Positions 52,667-59,964 of a DNA stretch of 64,000 nucleotides are shown here, piece by piece. The notes under the pieces are model-generated. The model was not told the origin of the DNA. It did no database searches and was given only the letters and a program-made list of their open reading frames with translations. The position numbers and the translations under genes were made by a program. The first letter of the stretch is position 1. Every line of letters begins with the position of its first letter. Origin of the DNA: an uncultured Bacteroidota bacterium (GTDB lineage: Bacteria > Bacteroidota > Bacteroidia > Chitinophagales > Chitinophagaceae); the NCBI GenBank assembly GCA_903887415.1, contig CAISPO010000037.1:1-64000 (forward strand), written 5' to 3'.

Positions 52667-52782
52667 TCAAAATTCAAAAGCCAAAATTCAAAAATTCCGG
52701 CATTACGAAGCAAAAGTTTGCCTGATTTTTTCAAAAAATTTTCCAGGCTTTTTGAATTTTGAATTTTAACTTTTGAATTTGA
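52667..52782. repeat. AT-rich inverted repeat with AAAATTCAAAA arms
   Basis: The left arm (about 52667-52697) and right arm (about 52748-52782) are near-complements, rich in the motif TCAAAATTCAAAAG and TTAAAATTCAAA, around a spacer of about 50 bases. Related sequence occurs at 58975-59006. Probably a family of dispersed intergenic elements rather than a terminator, since it lacks a GC stem. Confidence 0.6.
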
Positions 52783-52786
52783 AAGA

Positions 52787-53371
52787 ATGATTGCGATTGA
52801 TAACGTATTGCTGAGTGATGAAATAGTGCAGGAGCAGTTTGTGTGCGACCTGGACAAGTGCAAGGGCGGCTGCTGTGTGGACGGAGATTGCGGTGCGCCG
52901 CTTAGCGAAGAGGAAACAAAGATCATAGACGGCCTGTATCCGAAAATAAAATCAACGCTCACTCCGGAATACATTGCTGAAATAGAACGGCAGGGTACAC
53001 ACACTATAGACAACGAATACGGCTTTGTAACCCCGACTGTTAATGGCGGTATATGCGTGTATGGCATTACTGATGAAAAAGGCGTGGTGAAATGCGGCAT
53101 AGAAAAAGCATGGAAGGAAGGAAAAATAAATTTCCGCAAGCCGATCTCCTGCCACCTGTTCCCGATACGCATTATCTCCCACCCCGGCTATGAAGCAGTG
53201 AATTATGAGCCACGGGAAACGCTCTGCAAGCCCGCCTGCAAACTGGGCAAGTCGCTGAAAGTACCGGTATATGTTTTTCTAAAAGATGCCATCATCCGTA
53301 AGTATGGCGATGAGTTTTATGAAGCGCTGGATGCTGTTGCGGGGAAGATGAAACGTGATAATGGGAAGTAA
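52787..53371 (+). CDS. DUF3109 cysteine-rich protein
   Basis: A 194-residue protein of the DUF3109 family. The N-terminal cluster FVCDLDKCKGGCCVDGDCG (Cys20, 25, 29, 30, 35) and further cysteines (ICVYG, VVKCGIEKAW, SCHLFPIR, LCKPACKLGK) suggest a metal or Fe-S site, as in YkgJ-type zinc/iron-binding proteins. No signal peptide or membrane helix. It follows the CBS gene on the same strand after the AT-rich inverted repeat. Function not known. Confidence 0.85.
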   Translation: MIAIDNVLLSDEIVQEQFVCDLDKCKGGCCVDGDCGAPLSEEETKIIDGLYPKIKSTLTPEYIAEIERQGTHTIDNEYGFVTPTVNGGICVYGITDEKGVVKCGIEKAWKEGKINFRKPISCHLFPIRIISHPGYEAVNYEPRETLCKPACKLGKSLKVPVYVFLKDAIIRKYGDEFYEALDAVAGKMKRDNGK

Positions 53372-53384
53372 GAGCGGATAGATA

Positions 53385-53720
53385 TTATTGCCCGAATTCC
53401 GTGAAGCCTGATACGAGATGGTATAAAAACACCGACAAACCCCAAAACAAAAACATTATTAATGCGGTTCTAAACACAATCCTATTTTTCCGTTTAATAA
53501 ATCCAAAAGAGAGAATTACCAGTAGAATTAAAAAGACTATCCCGCTAGTAACGGCAAAAATCAGACCTTCTTTTTTTGGTAAAAACACATACAAGTCTGG
53601 ATTGTTGTTTTGAAAATTGCGGATTTCGCAATAGTTCATGTAACACAAAGCAGCGCACCATAACCCCATGAGCACAGAGAAAAAATAATAAATTTGTATT
53701 TTGACCGATTTGCCACTCAT
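53385..53720 (-). CDS. Hypothetical small membrane protein
   Basis: A 111-residue integral membrane protein with three predicted helices (YYFFSVLMGLWCAALCYMNY, LIFAVTSGIVFLILLVILSFG, TALIMFLFWGLSVFLYHLV) separated by a polar loop (residues 33-55) and a basic loop (KRKNR). Sequence is not recognised. It converges with the DUF3109 gene, its stop being 13 bases from that gene's stop, and is followed by asd on the same strand only in the sense that asd lies to the right and reads in the same direction. Confidence 0.65.
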   Translation of the reverse strand: MSGKSVKIQIYYFFSVLMGLWCAALCYMNYCEIRNFQNNNPDLYVFLPKKEGLIFAVTSGIVFLILLVILSFGFIKRKNRIVFRTALIMFLFWGLSVFLYHLVSGFTEFGQ

Positions 53721-53742
53721 TTAAATGTGTCTAAGTTATGAG

Positions 53743-54732
53743 CTAGATCCACCCGTTATTATAGAGCAGCTTGGCTATCTGCACCGCATTGGTAGCCGCA
53801 CCCTTCCGGAGGTTGTCTGAAACGATCCAGCAGTTGAGTGTGTTTTCCTGTGAATAATCCTTTCTTATCCGCCCCACAAAAACCTCGTCTTTTCCCTCTG
53901 CATTTATTGGCATAGGGTAACCATTCATGGCCGGATTATCCACCACTACTATTCCTGATTGGTTGGAGAGCAGTTCCTTAATATCAGATTCGTAAAAACT
54001 GCTTTTCAGTTCAATGTTCACGCTCTCACTGTGCCCGCCAATAACCGGCACACGCACTGTGGTAGCGGTAACACGTATGGTCTGATCGCCCATTATCTTG
54101 CAGGTCTCCTGCATCATTTTTATTTCTTCTTTGGTATAGCCATTTTCCTGGAAAATATCTATGTGTGGTATTACGTTCAGGTCTATCTGGTGCGGATATA
54201 TGTGATGTGCCATGTCTCCATTTCTTTGATCCATCAACTCTTTTACGGCTTTTTGCCCGGTACCACTCACAGACTGATACGTGCTGACCACAACCCGCTT
54301 TATACCATATTTCAAATGGATGGGGTTCAGCACCATTACCATTTGTATCGTGGAGCAGTTGGGGTTGGCGATGATCATATCAGCAGCAGTGAGCACATGG
54401 CCATTGACCTCGGGTACTACCAGCTTTATATCATTGTGCATGCGCCATGCAGAGGAATTATCAATGACCCGGCAGCCTGCGGCAGCAAACTTTGGTGCCA
54501 GTTCCAAAGACAACGCACCACCGGCAGAAAACAGCGCCAGTGAAGGCTTAATAGCAATGGCTGTATCTGCGCTTACCACCCTGTATTCGTTCCCTTTGAA
54601 AACAACTTTACTACCCACAGACTTTTCTGAAGCCACAGGAATTAATTCCGTCACCGGAAAATTTCTCTCTTCCAGTATTTTCAACATGGTGCTGCCCACA
54701 AGGCCCGTGGCTCCTACTACTGCTACTTTCAT
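53743..54732 (-). CDS. asd: Aspartate-semialdehyde dehydrogenase
   Basis: A 329-residue enzyme that reduces aspartyl phosphate to aspartate semialdehyde for lysine, methionine and threonine synthesis. Motifs: VGATGLVGSTMLKIL (NADP site), FSAGGALSLELAPKF, NSSAWRMHND, catalytic Cys126 in NPNCSTIQM and His234 in GGHSESVNI. Length and motifs are normal, so the gene is intact. TACTTTTA is near the start, one base from -7 consensus. It lies between a MITE-like element (right) and a hypothetical membrane protein (left). Confidence 0.96.
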   Translation of the reverse strand: MKVAVVGATGLVGSTMLKILEERNFPVTELIPVASEKSVGSKVVFKGNEYRVVSADTAIAIKPSLALFSAGGALSLELAPKFAAAGCRVIDNSSAWRMHNDIKLVVPEVNGHVLTAADMIIANPNCSTIQMVMVLNPIHLKYGIKRVVVSTYQSVSGTGQKAVKELMDQRNGDMAHHIYPHQIDLNVIPHIDIFQENGYTKEEIKMMQETCKIMGDQTIRVTATTVRVPVIGGHSESVNIELKSSFYESDIKELLSNQSGIVVVDNPAMNGYPMPINAEGKDEVFVGRIRKDYSQENTLNCWIVSDNLRKGAATNAVQIAKLLYNNGWI

Positions 54733-54835
54733 TGGGTAAAATTCGAAAGGTAAAAGTAAGGAATAAGAAACAGAGTGATGGATATTGCACTCCAGGGATG
54801 TATGATAAATTGCGCTTTTTAGGAAAATAGTTTTT

Positions 54836-54986
54836 AGTTGCCCTGGCCTTCAGGCCGGGGTATAGGAACAAAATAATTATTAGGCTTTAGCCAAAATAGA
54901 CTTTACGAGAGGCGCTGTTGCTGCATTTTGGCTAAAGCCTGCGAGTATCATTGCTTTTCATCCCCGACCTGAAGGTCGGGGCAACT
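54836..54986. mobile_element. MITE/REP-like element with nested inverted repeats
   Basis: Outer arms of 25 bases (54836-54860 and 54962-54986) are inverted copies, matching at 22 of 25 positions; each is itself a hairpin (GGCCTTCAGGCC on the left, ACCTGAAGGT on the right). Two of the differing positions are compensatory inside that hairpin. Inner arms of 16 bases (AGGCTTTAGCCAAAAT, 54882-54897 and 54925-54940) match perfectly around a 27-base loop. No transposase is present. Its right end forms the last 17-18 codons of the mazE-like frame. Confidence 0.7.
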
Positions 54987-55243
54987 GAATAGAACAGTGC
55001 AACCGGTATTATTTCATCATGAAAAACGTCTGGCATGACTAAGGCGTCATCTCCGTTTTCTGCCATTTCTTTAAAGGCTTTGGCCCAGCCTTTTCTTTTG
55101 TGTGCTGGAGTTGAAGCAGAAATGATAATGCTACGATCGTTTACTTCTATGAGTACGTCTTTCGTTATTTTACATTGTGCCAGCATATTTTGAGGCAGTA
55201 TTATTCCTTTTTGGAGTCCGATATTTACAAGGACAGTATTCAT
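54932..55243 (-). CDS. Orphan MazE/AbrB-type antitoxin-like protein with altered C-terminus
   Basis: A 103-residue frame. Residues 1-50 are a SpoVT/AbrB-type DNA-binding fold of MazE (VNIGLQKGIILPQNMLAQCKITKDVLIEVNDRSIII) and 51-77 the usual toxin-binding tail (KGWAKAFKEMAENGDDALVMPDVFHDE). The usual protein ends soon after this point, but here residues 86-103 are read from the right arm of the adjacent MITE-like element. No mazF toxin gene follows on the minus strand; 130 bases of element lie where it would be. The original end, and perhaps the toxin, may have been lost in the insertion or a later deletion. Confidence 0.75.
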   Translation of the reverse strand: MNTVLVNIGLQKGIILPQNMLAQCKITKDVLIEVNDRSIIISASTPAHKRKGWAKAFKEMAENGDDALVMPDVFHDEIIPVALFYSVAPTFRSGMKSNDTRRL

Positions 55244-55359
55244 ATTCCGAAGTTATTATTAAGTTTTAGTTTGGTCAAATTTATTCATTAGCAGAACCGA
55301 TATTCTCCAGCAAAGCCCCGGAACACGGTTCCGATTTTTATCGTGAGGCGTTTTGGGGT

Positions 55360-55367
55360 TATCTTTG
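55360..55367 (+). promoter_or_regulatory. -7 box of the ABC exporter gene, abutting the ATG
   Basis: TATCTTTG fits TAnnTTTG; GCGCCC and the ATG at 55374 follow. A start at or near the initiation codon is predicted. Confidence 0.5.
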
Positions 55368-55373
55368 CGCCCT

Positions 55374-57125
55374 ATGAAGAACCTGGGTTCGCTGAATAAA
55401 TACTTTCTTAAGTACAAATGGCGGTTATTGCTGGGTTTGCTGTTTGTGGCTATATCCAGCAAATTCGCGGAGATGCCAGGAAGTGTAGTAAGGGATATTC
55501 TTAACGAAGTACAGGTTGAGCTTAAAAACAAAACATTCAATACCAGTAGTTCCGCACTCATACATGATGTAGTGTTAGCAGGCCTTACCCTGCTGGGCCT
55601 TGCGTTGCTTCGCGGCCTGTTCATGTTCATGATGCGGCAGACCATCATTGTGATGTCGCGGCACATAGAATATGACCAGAAGAACGAGATATACAACCAC
55701 TACCAGGCGCTTAATACCCGCTTTTACAAAGAGCATTTTACCGGCGATCTGATGAACCGTATTTCGGAAGATGTATCACGGGTACGCATGTACACCGGGC
55801 CTTCGGTGATGTACTTTACTTCGGTGGTTTTCCTGGCCCTGTTTTGTATCATAGACATGCTTCGCGTAAATGTGATGCTTACGATCTGCGTGGTGGCACC
55901 GTTGCCGCTGCTCGCATTTTCGATCTATTATGTAAACAAGATCATTTTCAAAAAGAGTGGTAAGATACAGGCGCAGCTTTCCTTATTGACCACTACCGCA
56001 CAGGAGTCTTATTCCGGCGTGCGGGTGGTAAAATCTTTTGTGCAGGAAAAGAACATGATGCGGTTCTTCGGCACTAACTCTGAGGCGTACCGGCAAAGTT
56101 CCATCAACCTCTCGCTTACCGAGGCGGTGTATTTTCCAGCCATGAACCTGTTCATTGGCCTGAGCATGATAGGCACTGTGCTAATAGGCGGTTACTTTGC
56201 CATCAAAGGGCAGATCACCACCGGCAACATTGCTGAATTTGTCATTTACATCAACATACTTATGTTTCCCATCTCAAGCATAGGCATGGTGGCCAGCATG
56301 ACACAGCGTGCGGGTGCATCGCAAAAGCGGATAGATGAATTTCTGCATACTGAACCAGAGATCAAAACATCCCCCAACGCCGTAAATAAAGAACCGCTGG
56401 GTACTGTGTCATTTAACGATGTAACCTTTACTTATCCGCATACTGGCATAGCGGCGCTACAGCATTTTTCACTAAGCGTAAGGACAGGGCAGAAGGTCGC
56501 GATAATTGGCAAGACCGGTGCTGGTAAATCGACGATCGCGCAACTGCTGCTGCGCATGTATGATGTTACTTCGGGTGAATTGCTGCTGGATGGTGTCAAC
56601 ATCAAAAACTACGGGCTGCACCCACTGCGTACCGGTATAGCTTATGCACCACAGGAGGCCTATTTATTTTCAGATACCATTTTCAACAACATCCGATTCG
56701 GCAAAGACAACGCGACGCCTGAAGAAGTGAAGGAAGCCGCGCGCATGGCCGACCTGGATAAAGATATTATGTCGTTCCCCAAGGGATATGAAACCATGAT
56801 TGGTGAGCGGGGGGTAATGCTCTCTGGTGGGCAAAAGCAACGCATGGTGCTGGCGCGGGCCATACTGAAGAACAGCAACATATTGCTGCTGGATGAGTGC
56901 CTGTCTGCCGTGGATACCCAAACCGAAAAGACCATACTTGCCAACTTGCAGGATTTCCTGAAAGGTAAGACCACATTTGTTATCACCCACCGCATCTTCA
57001 CCAGTTGGACATTCGACCAGATCATTATCCTGGACAATGGCAGCATAGCCGAGCAAGGCACTCACGAAGAACTGATGGCACTCAATGGGAGGTATGCAAA
57101 GTTATACCGGCACCAGACCGGCTAG
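55374..57125 (+). CDS. ABC transporter permease/ATP-binding protein (lipid A/multidrug exporter type)
   Basis: A 583-residue half-transporter. The ATG at 55374 is preferred to one at 55353 because of the promoter box at 55360. Six membrane helices occupy residues 15-310; the ATPase domain (about 335-583) has Walker A GKTGAGKST, the Q-loop YAPQEAYLFSD, signature LSGGQKQRM, Walker B ILLLDECLSAVD and the switch His in VITHRIFT. MsbA-like or multidrug exporter; the substrate cannot be read. It overlaps no neighbour and is followed by the TMEM175-like gene 37 bases on. Confidence 0.9.
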   Translation: MKNLGSLNKYFLKYKWRLLLGLLFVAISSKFAEMPGSVVRDILNEVQVELKNKTFNTSSSALIHDVVLAGLTLLGLALLRGLFMFMMRQTIIVMSRHIEYDQKNEIYNHYQALNTRFYKEHFTGDLMNRISEDVSRVRMYTGPSVMYFTSVVFLALFCIIDMLRVNVMLTICVVAPLPLLAFSIYYVNKIIFKKSGKIQAQLSLLTTTAQESYSGVRVVKSFVQEKNMMRFFGTNSEAYRQSSINLSLTEAVYFPAMNLFIGLSMIGTVLIGGYFAIKGQITTGNIAEFVIYINILMFPISSIGMVASMTQRAGASQKRIDEFLHTEPEIKTSPNAVNKEPLGTVSFNDVTFTYPHTGIAALQHFSLSVRTGQKVAIIGKTGAGKSTIAQLLLRMYDVTSGELLLDGVNIKNYGLHPLRTGIAYAPQEAYLFSDTIFNNIRFGKDNATPEEVKEAARMADLDKDIMSFPKGYETMIGERGVMLSGGQKQRMVLARAILKNSNILLLDECLSAVDTQTEKTILANLQDFLKGKTTFVITHRIFTSWTFDQIIILDNGSIAEQGTHEELMALNGRYAKLYRHQTG

Positions 57126-57162
57126 TAATGTTAAAATTATTACTTTAGTGAAAACTACTGTT

Positions 57163-57915
57163 ATGATTTTCAGGCGGAATGGTGGAGAAAAGAAAACCAA
57201 AAAAGAACAAAAAGACATAATTGCCTGGCGGGGCCATGAAGTGACCCGCATAGAGGCTTTTAGCGATGCCGTATTTGGTTTTGCGATTACATTGCTTGTT
57301 GTTTCTCTTGAAGTGCCGAAAGATTTTGGAGAGCTGGTTCACGCTATGAAAGGTTTTATCCCATTTGCTGTATGCTTTGCATTGTTTTTCCAGGTGTGGT
57401 GTGCCCAAAACCTGTTCTTCCGGAGATTTGGGCTGCACGATGAGCGTACACTTACGCTAAATGCAATGCTGCTGTTTGCTGTGCTATTCTTTGTTTATCC
57501 GCTTAAATTTCTTTTTAGTGCATTCTTTGTTCCTCACGCTATTAAAGGCTATGAATGGGTAGAACTGATGTATGTTTATGGAGGAAGTTTTGCGGTTATA
57601 TACTTCCTTATCGCGCTTATGTATCACCATGCATATCGCAAGAGGGCCTCATTAAAACTTACACATAGCGAAGCCTTTGAAACGAAGACCTACATGTACC
57701 GGAATATCGGCGTAGGTATGGTAGGTTTGCTTTCAATTGCAATATCTTCCCTGGGGCCCGAATATGCGCCCTTGGGTGGATTGGCGTACTCACTGATAGG
57801 GATCGTAGTTGGTTTGACCCATTCCAAACGCGGCAAAATCCATAGAAAGAAATTCGAACATCAGCCTGAACTGGGAAACCAGGTGATGGATGATGTGCCT
57901 TTGGCAACTCATTAG
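57163..57915 (+). CDS. TMEM175-family potassium channel-like protein (DUF1211)
   Basis: A 250-residue membrane protein. The ATG at 57163 is preferred over 57085, which would overlap the ABC gene. It has six predicted helices; the first carries the family signature RIEAFSDAVFGFAITLL (residue about 27-45), in which the FSD motif forms the pore-lining part in TMEM175. It contains only one six-helix unit, so the channel would be a tetramer. The ends are basic and soluble. Converges with rsmI, whose stop lies 3 bases beyond. Confidence 0.87.
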   Translation: MIFRRNGGEKKTKKEQKDIIAWRGHEVTRIEAFSDAVFGFAITLLVVSLEVPKDFGELVHAMKGFIPFAVCFALFFQVWCAQNLFFRRFGLHDERTLTLNAMLLFAVLFFVYPLKFLFSAFFVPHAIKGYEWVELMYVYGGSFAVIYFLIALMYHHAYRKRASLKLTHSEAFETKTYMYRNIGVGMVGLLSIAISSLGPEYAPLGGLAYSLIGIVVGLTHSKRGKIHRKKFEHQPELGNQVMDDVPLATH

Positions 57916-57918
57916 CGC

Positions 57919-58620
57919 CTATTCTTCCTCCCGCTCCTTCTTGCCTTTTGTCGCTTCTTTGCCCTCAATCACGATGACTATCTCTCCTTTAGGCGGATGC
58001 TGTTCGTAATGGGCTGCCAGTGCGGCAACAGTATTATTATTTGTCTCTTCAAACATCTTGGTAAGCTCCCGGCATACGGCTGCCTGCCGTTCGGCGCCAA
58101 ACCAGGTGGCGAGTTCATTTAGTGTTTTTACCAGCCGGTGGGGAGATTCATAAAGTATCACAGTACGCTCTTCTTCTGCCAATATTTTCAGCATCGTTTG
58201 CCGGCCTTTCTTCAAGGGCAAAAAGCCTTCAAAAACAAAGCGGTTTGATGGGATTCCAGATTGTACTAACGCAGGTACGAAGGCTGTGGCTCCAGGCAGG
58301 CATTCCACGCGTATTTTTTGCCTGATACACTCGCGTACCAATAAAAATCCCGGATCTGAGATGCCAGGTGTTCCTGCGTCCGTTATCAGCGCAAAGGTTT
58401 TGCCGTCGGCAAGCTGTTCAACAAGGTGCGGGAGCACCTTATGCTCGTTGTGGGCATGGTAGGGGGTAAGCGGCTTCTGGATATCATAATGCCGCATCAG
58501 TACACTGCTGGTGCGGGTGTCTTCGCACAGTACCACATCCACCTGCCGCAGCACCTCTACAGCCCGGTAGGTGATGTCCCCTAGGTTGCCTATTGGTGAT
58601 GGTATAAGGTAAAGGCTCAT
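57919..58620 (-). CDS. rsmI: 16S rRNA (cytidine-1402-2'-O)-methyltransferase RsmI
   Basis: A 233-residue tetrapyrrole-methylase-fold enzyme that methylates C1402 of 16S rRNA. Motifs: LYLIPSPIGNLGDITYRAVEVL, CEDTRTSSVLMRHY, ALITDAGTPGISDPGFLLV, VECLPGATAFVPALVQSGIP, FEGFLPLKKGRQ, ILYESPHRLVKTL and AVCRELTKMFEE. The C-terminus is shorter than in E. coli and acidic. Its mRNA starts in a short AT-rich gap that also holds the purS gene upstream (to the right). Confidence 0.96.
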   Translation of the reverse strand: MSLYLIPSPIGNLGDITYRAVEVLRQVDVVLCEDTRTSSVLMRHYDIQKPLTPYHAHNEHKVLPHLVEQLADGKTFALITDAGTPGISDPGFLLVRECIRQKIRVECLPGATAFVPALVQSGIPSNRFVFEGFLPLKKGRQTMLKILAEEERTVILYESPHRLVKTLNELATWFGAERQAAVCRELTKMFEETNNNTVAALAAHYEQHPPKGEIVIVIEGKEATKGKKEREEE

Positions 58621-58722
58621 TACAATTTGAAAATTTGAAAATGATTGAATTTGAAAATGCTGAAAAAGTAGGGGTGCAAAACAATCCTAATTACAAATTC
58701 CCAACAACAAATTCCATCATTA

Positions 58723-58974
58723 TTACCCCTCCGCCAACATCACGTCAAAAGACTCCATCACCTGGTTAGCCAGCAGTTTTTTGCATGCTTCGCGCGCCAT
58801 TTTTTCGGCTTCGTCTTTTGTTGGGGCTTCCAGTTGCAGCGATATATGTTTGCCGATGCGAACTTCGTTAATGTTCGTCAGGCCCAGGTTATGCAGGCTG
58901 TTGTTTACTGCCTTGCCCTGTGGGTCCAGCAGCTCTTTTAGCGGCATTACATTGATGTGTGCAGTGTATTTCAT
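58723..58974 (-). CDS. purS: Phosphoribosylformylglycinamidine synthase subunit PurS
   Basis: An 83-residue protein, the small subunit of the three-part FGAM synthase (PurL, PurQ, PurS) that converts FGAR to FGAM in purine synthesis. The start at 58974 (MKYTAHINVMPL) is the usual one; an ATG five codons upstream is less likely. Motifs: PLKELLDPQGKAV, LGLTNINEVRIGKHISLQLEA, AREACKKLLANQVMESF. No purL or purQ gene is nearby. AT-rich repeat sequence lies just upstream. Confidence 0.9.
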   Translation of the reverse strand: MKYTAHINVMPLKELLDPQGKAVNNSLHNLGLTNINEVRIGKHISLQLEAPTKDEAEKMAREACKKLLANQVMESFDVMLAEG

Positions 58975-59006
58975 AAATTCAAAATTCAAAAGTTAAAATT
59001 CAAAAA
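58975..59006 (+). repeat. AT-rich intergenic repeat, copy of the 52667-52782 family
   Basis: TCAAAATTCAAAAG and TTAAAATTCAAAAAG on the plus strand match the complement of the right arm at 52748-52782 over more than 20 bases. It touches the purS start. Confidence 0.5.
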
Positions 59007-59022
59007 GGTGGTACTAAAGTAC

Positions 59023-59844
59023 TCACAAATTGCGCTCACTGATTACATCCTCTCCGGGTACAAGGCCATAAACTGCCGGCTGCTTATAAATAAATGACAG
59101 CAATACATACACTATAAAAGCAGCAGGTATAGCAGCTACCCCTAAAAAAGGTATCGAAACAGCACCACCTGCAAGCACAGTGAGCTGCGGCCATAAAGTG
59201 GCTAAGCTCCATTTTGACGGTATCATCTTAAAGAACTTAACACCAGATACCATCAGCCAGCAAAGCAAGCCTATGACCAGGTACAGCAGCCACTTGTTCT
59301 GAAAATAAGCAGCGATATTATGAGGATTGTACCACATGATAAGTGGGAAAGAGCCCACAAAAATACCAACAGCCGGCACCGGCATACCAATGAAATAATT
59401 TTTCTGGCTGTCGGCAGTGATATTGAACTTAGCCAGGCGCAGCGCTGCAAAGCAGGCTATCAGAAATGCCGGCGCCATACCGATCATGCTAACATCAAAA
59501 GCATTCTTTTCGCCCATCAATGAATCCCACAGCAGTTTAAAAAGAATGACAGATGGCGCCACGCCAAATGATACAACGTCTGCCAGCGAATCAAGGTCTT
59601 TCCCGATCGGTGAGAATACTTTCAATGCCCTTGCCGCCATGCCATCCAGCATATCACAAATTGCTGCTATGCCGATAAATATGCTGCCCAGGTACATTTG
59701 CTCGGCCCCATGCACCCAATGCCAGTTGGGCATGCCGCTTTGTATGCTTACACTGGTATAGGGCTGTGCAGTAAGTATGTATGCTATAGCAATGCAGCCG
59801 CAAAATAAATTGGCCAGCGTGAGCAGGTTTGGCAAATGTTTCAT
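59023..59844 (-). CDS. pssA: CDP-diacylglycerol-serine O-phosphatidyltransferase
   Basis: A 273-residue integral membrane enzyme of the CDP-alcohol phosphatidyltransferase family that makes phosphatidylserine, the precursor of phosphatidylethanolamine. The signature is complete: DMLDGMAARALKVFSPIGKDLDSLADVVSFG, with the D-G-x2-A-R-x8-G-x3-D-x3-D spacing. About eight helices. The -7 box TACTTTTG is 5 bases before the ATG. No psd gene is adjacent. Confidence 0.93.
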   Translation of the reverse strand: MKHLPNLLTLANLFCGCIAIAYILTAQPYTSVSIQSGMPNWHWVHGAEQMYLGSIFIGIAAICDMLDGMAARALKVFSPIGKDLDSLADVVSFGVAPSVILFKLLWDSLMGEKNAFDVSMIGMAPAFLIACFAALRLAKFNITADSQKNYFIGMPVPAVGIFVGSFPLIMWYNPHNIAAYFQNKWLLYLVIGLLCWLMVSGVKFFKMIPSKWSLATLWPQLTVLAGGAVSIPFLGVAAIPAAFIVYVLLSFIYKQPAVYGLVPGEDVISERNL

Positions 59845-59849
59845 TGCGC

Positions 59850-59857
59850 CAAAAGTA
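59850..59857 (-). promoter_or_regulatory. -7 box of pssA, abutting the ATG
   Basis: TACTTTTG on the minus strand fits TAnnTTTG; GCGCA separates it from the ATG at 59844, predicting a near-leaderless mRNA. Confidence 0.55.
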
Positions 59858-59964
59858 ATGATATTTTGGAGAATGGCTCAATCGCTCAATGACGAAAGGT
59901 TTCCATATCTGTCTGTTTCTCTGCCACCTGCAATCTGCTATCTGCCCCTGCCGACTGCTGCAAG

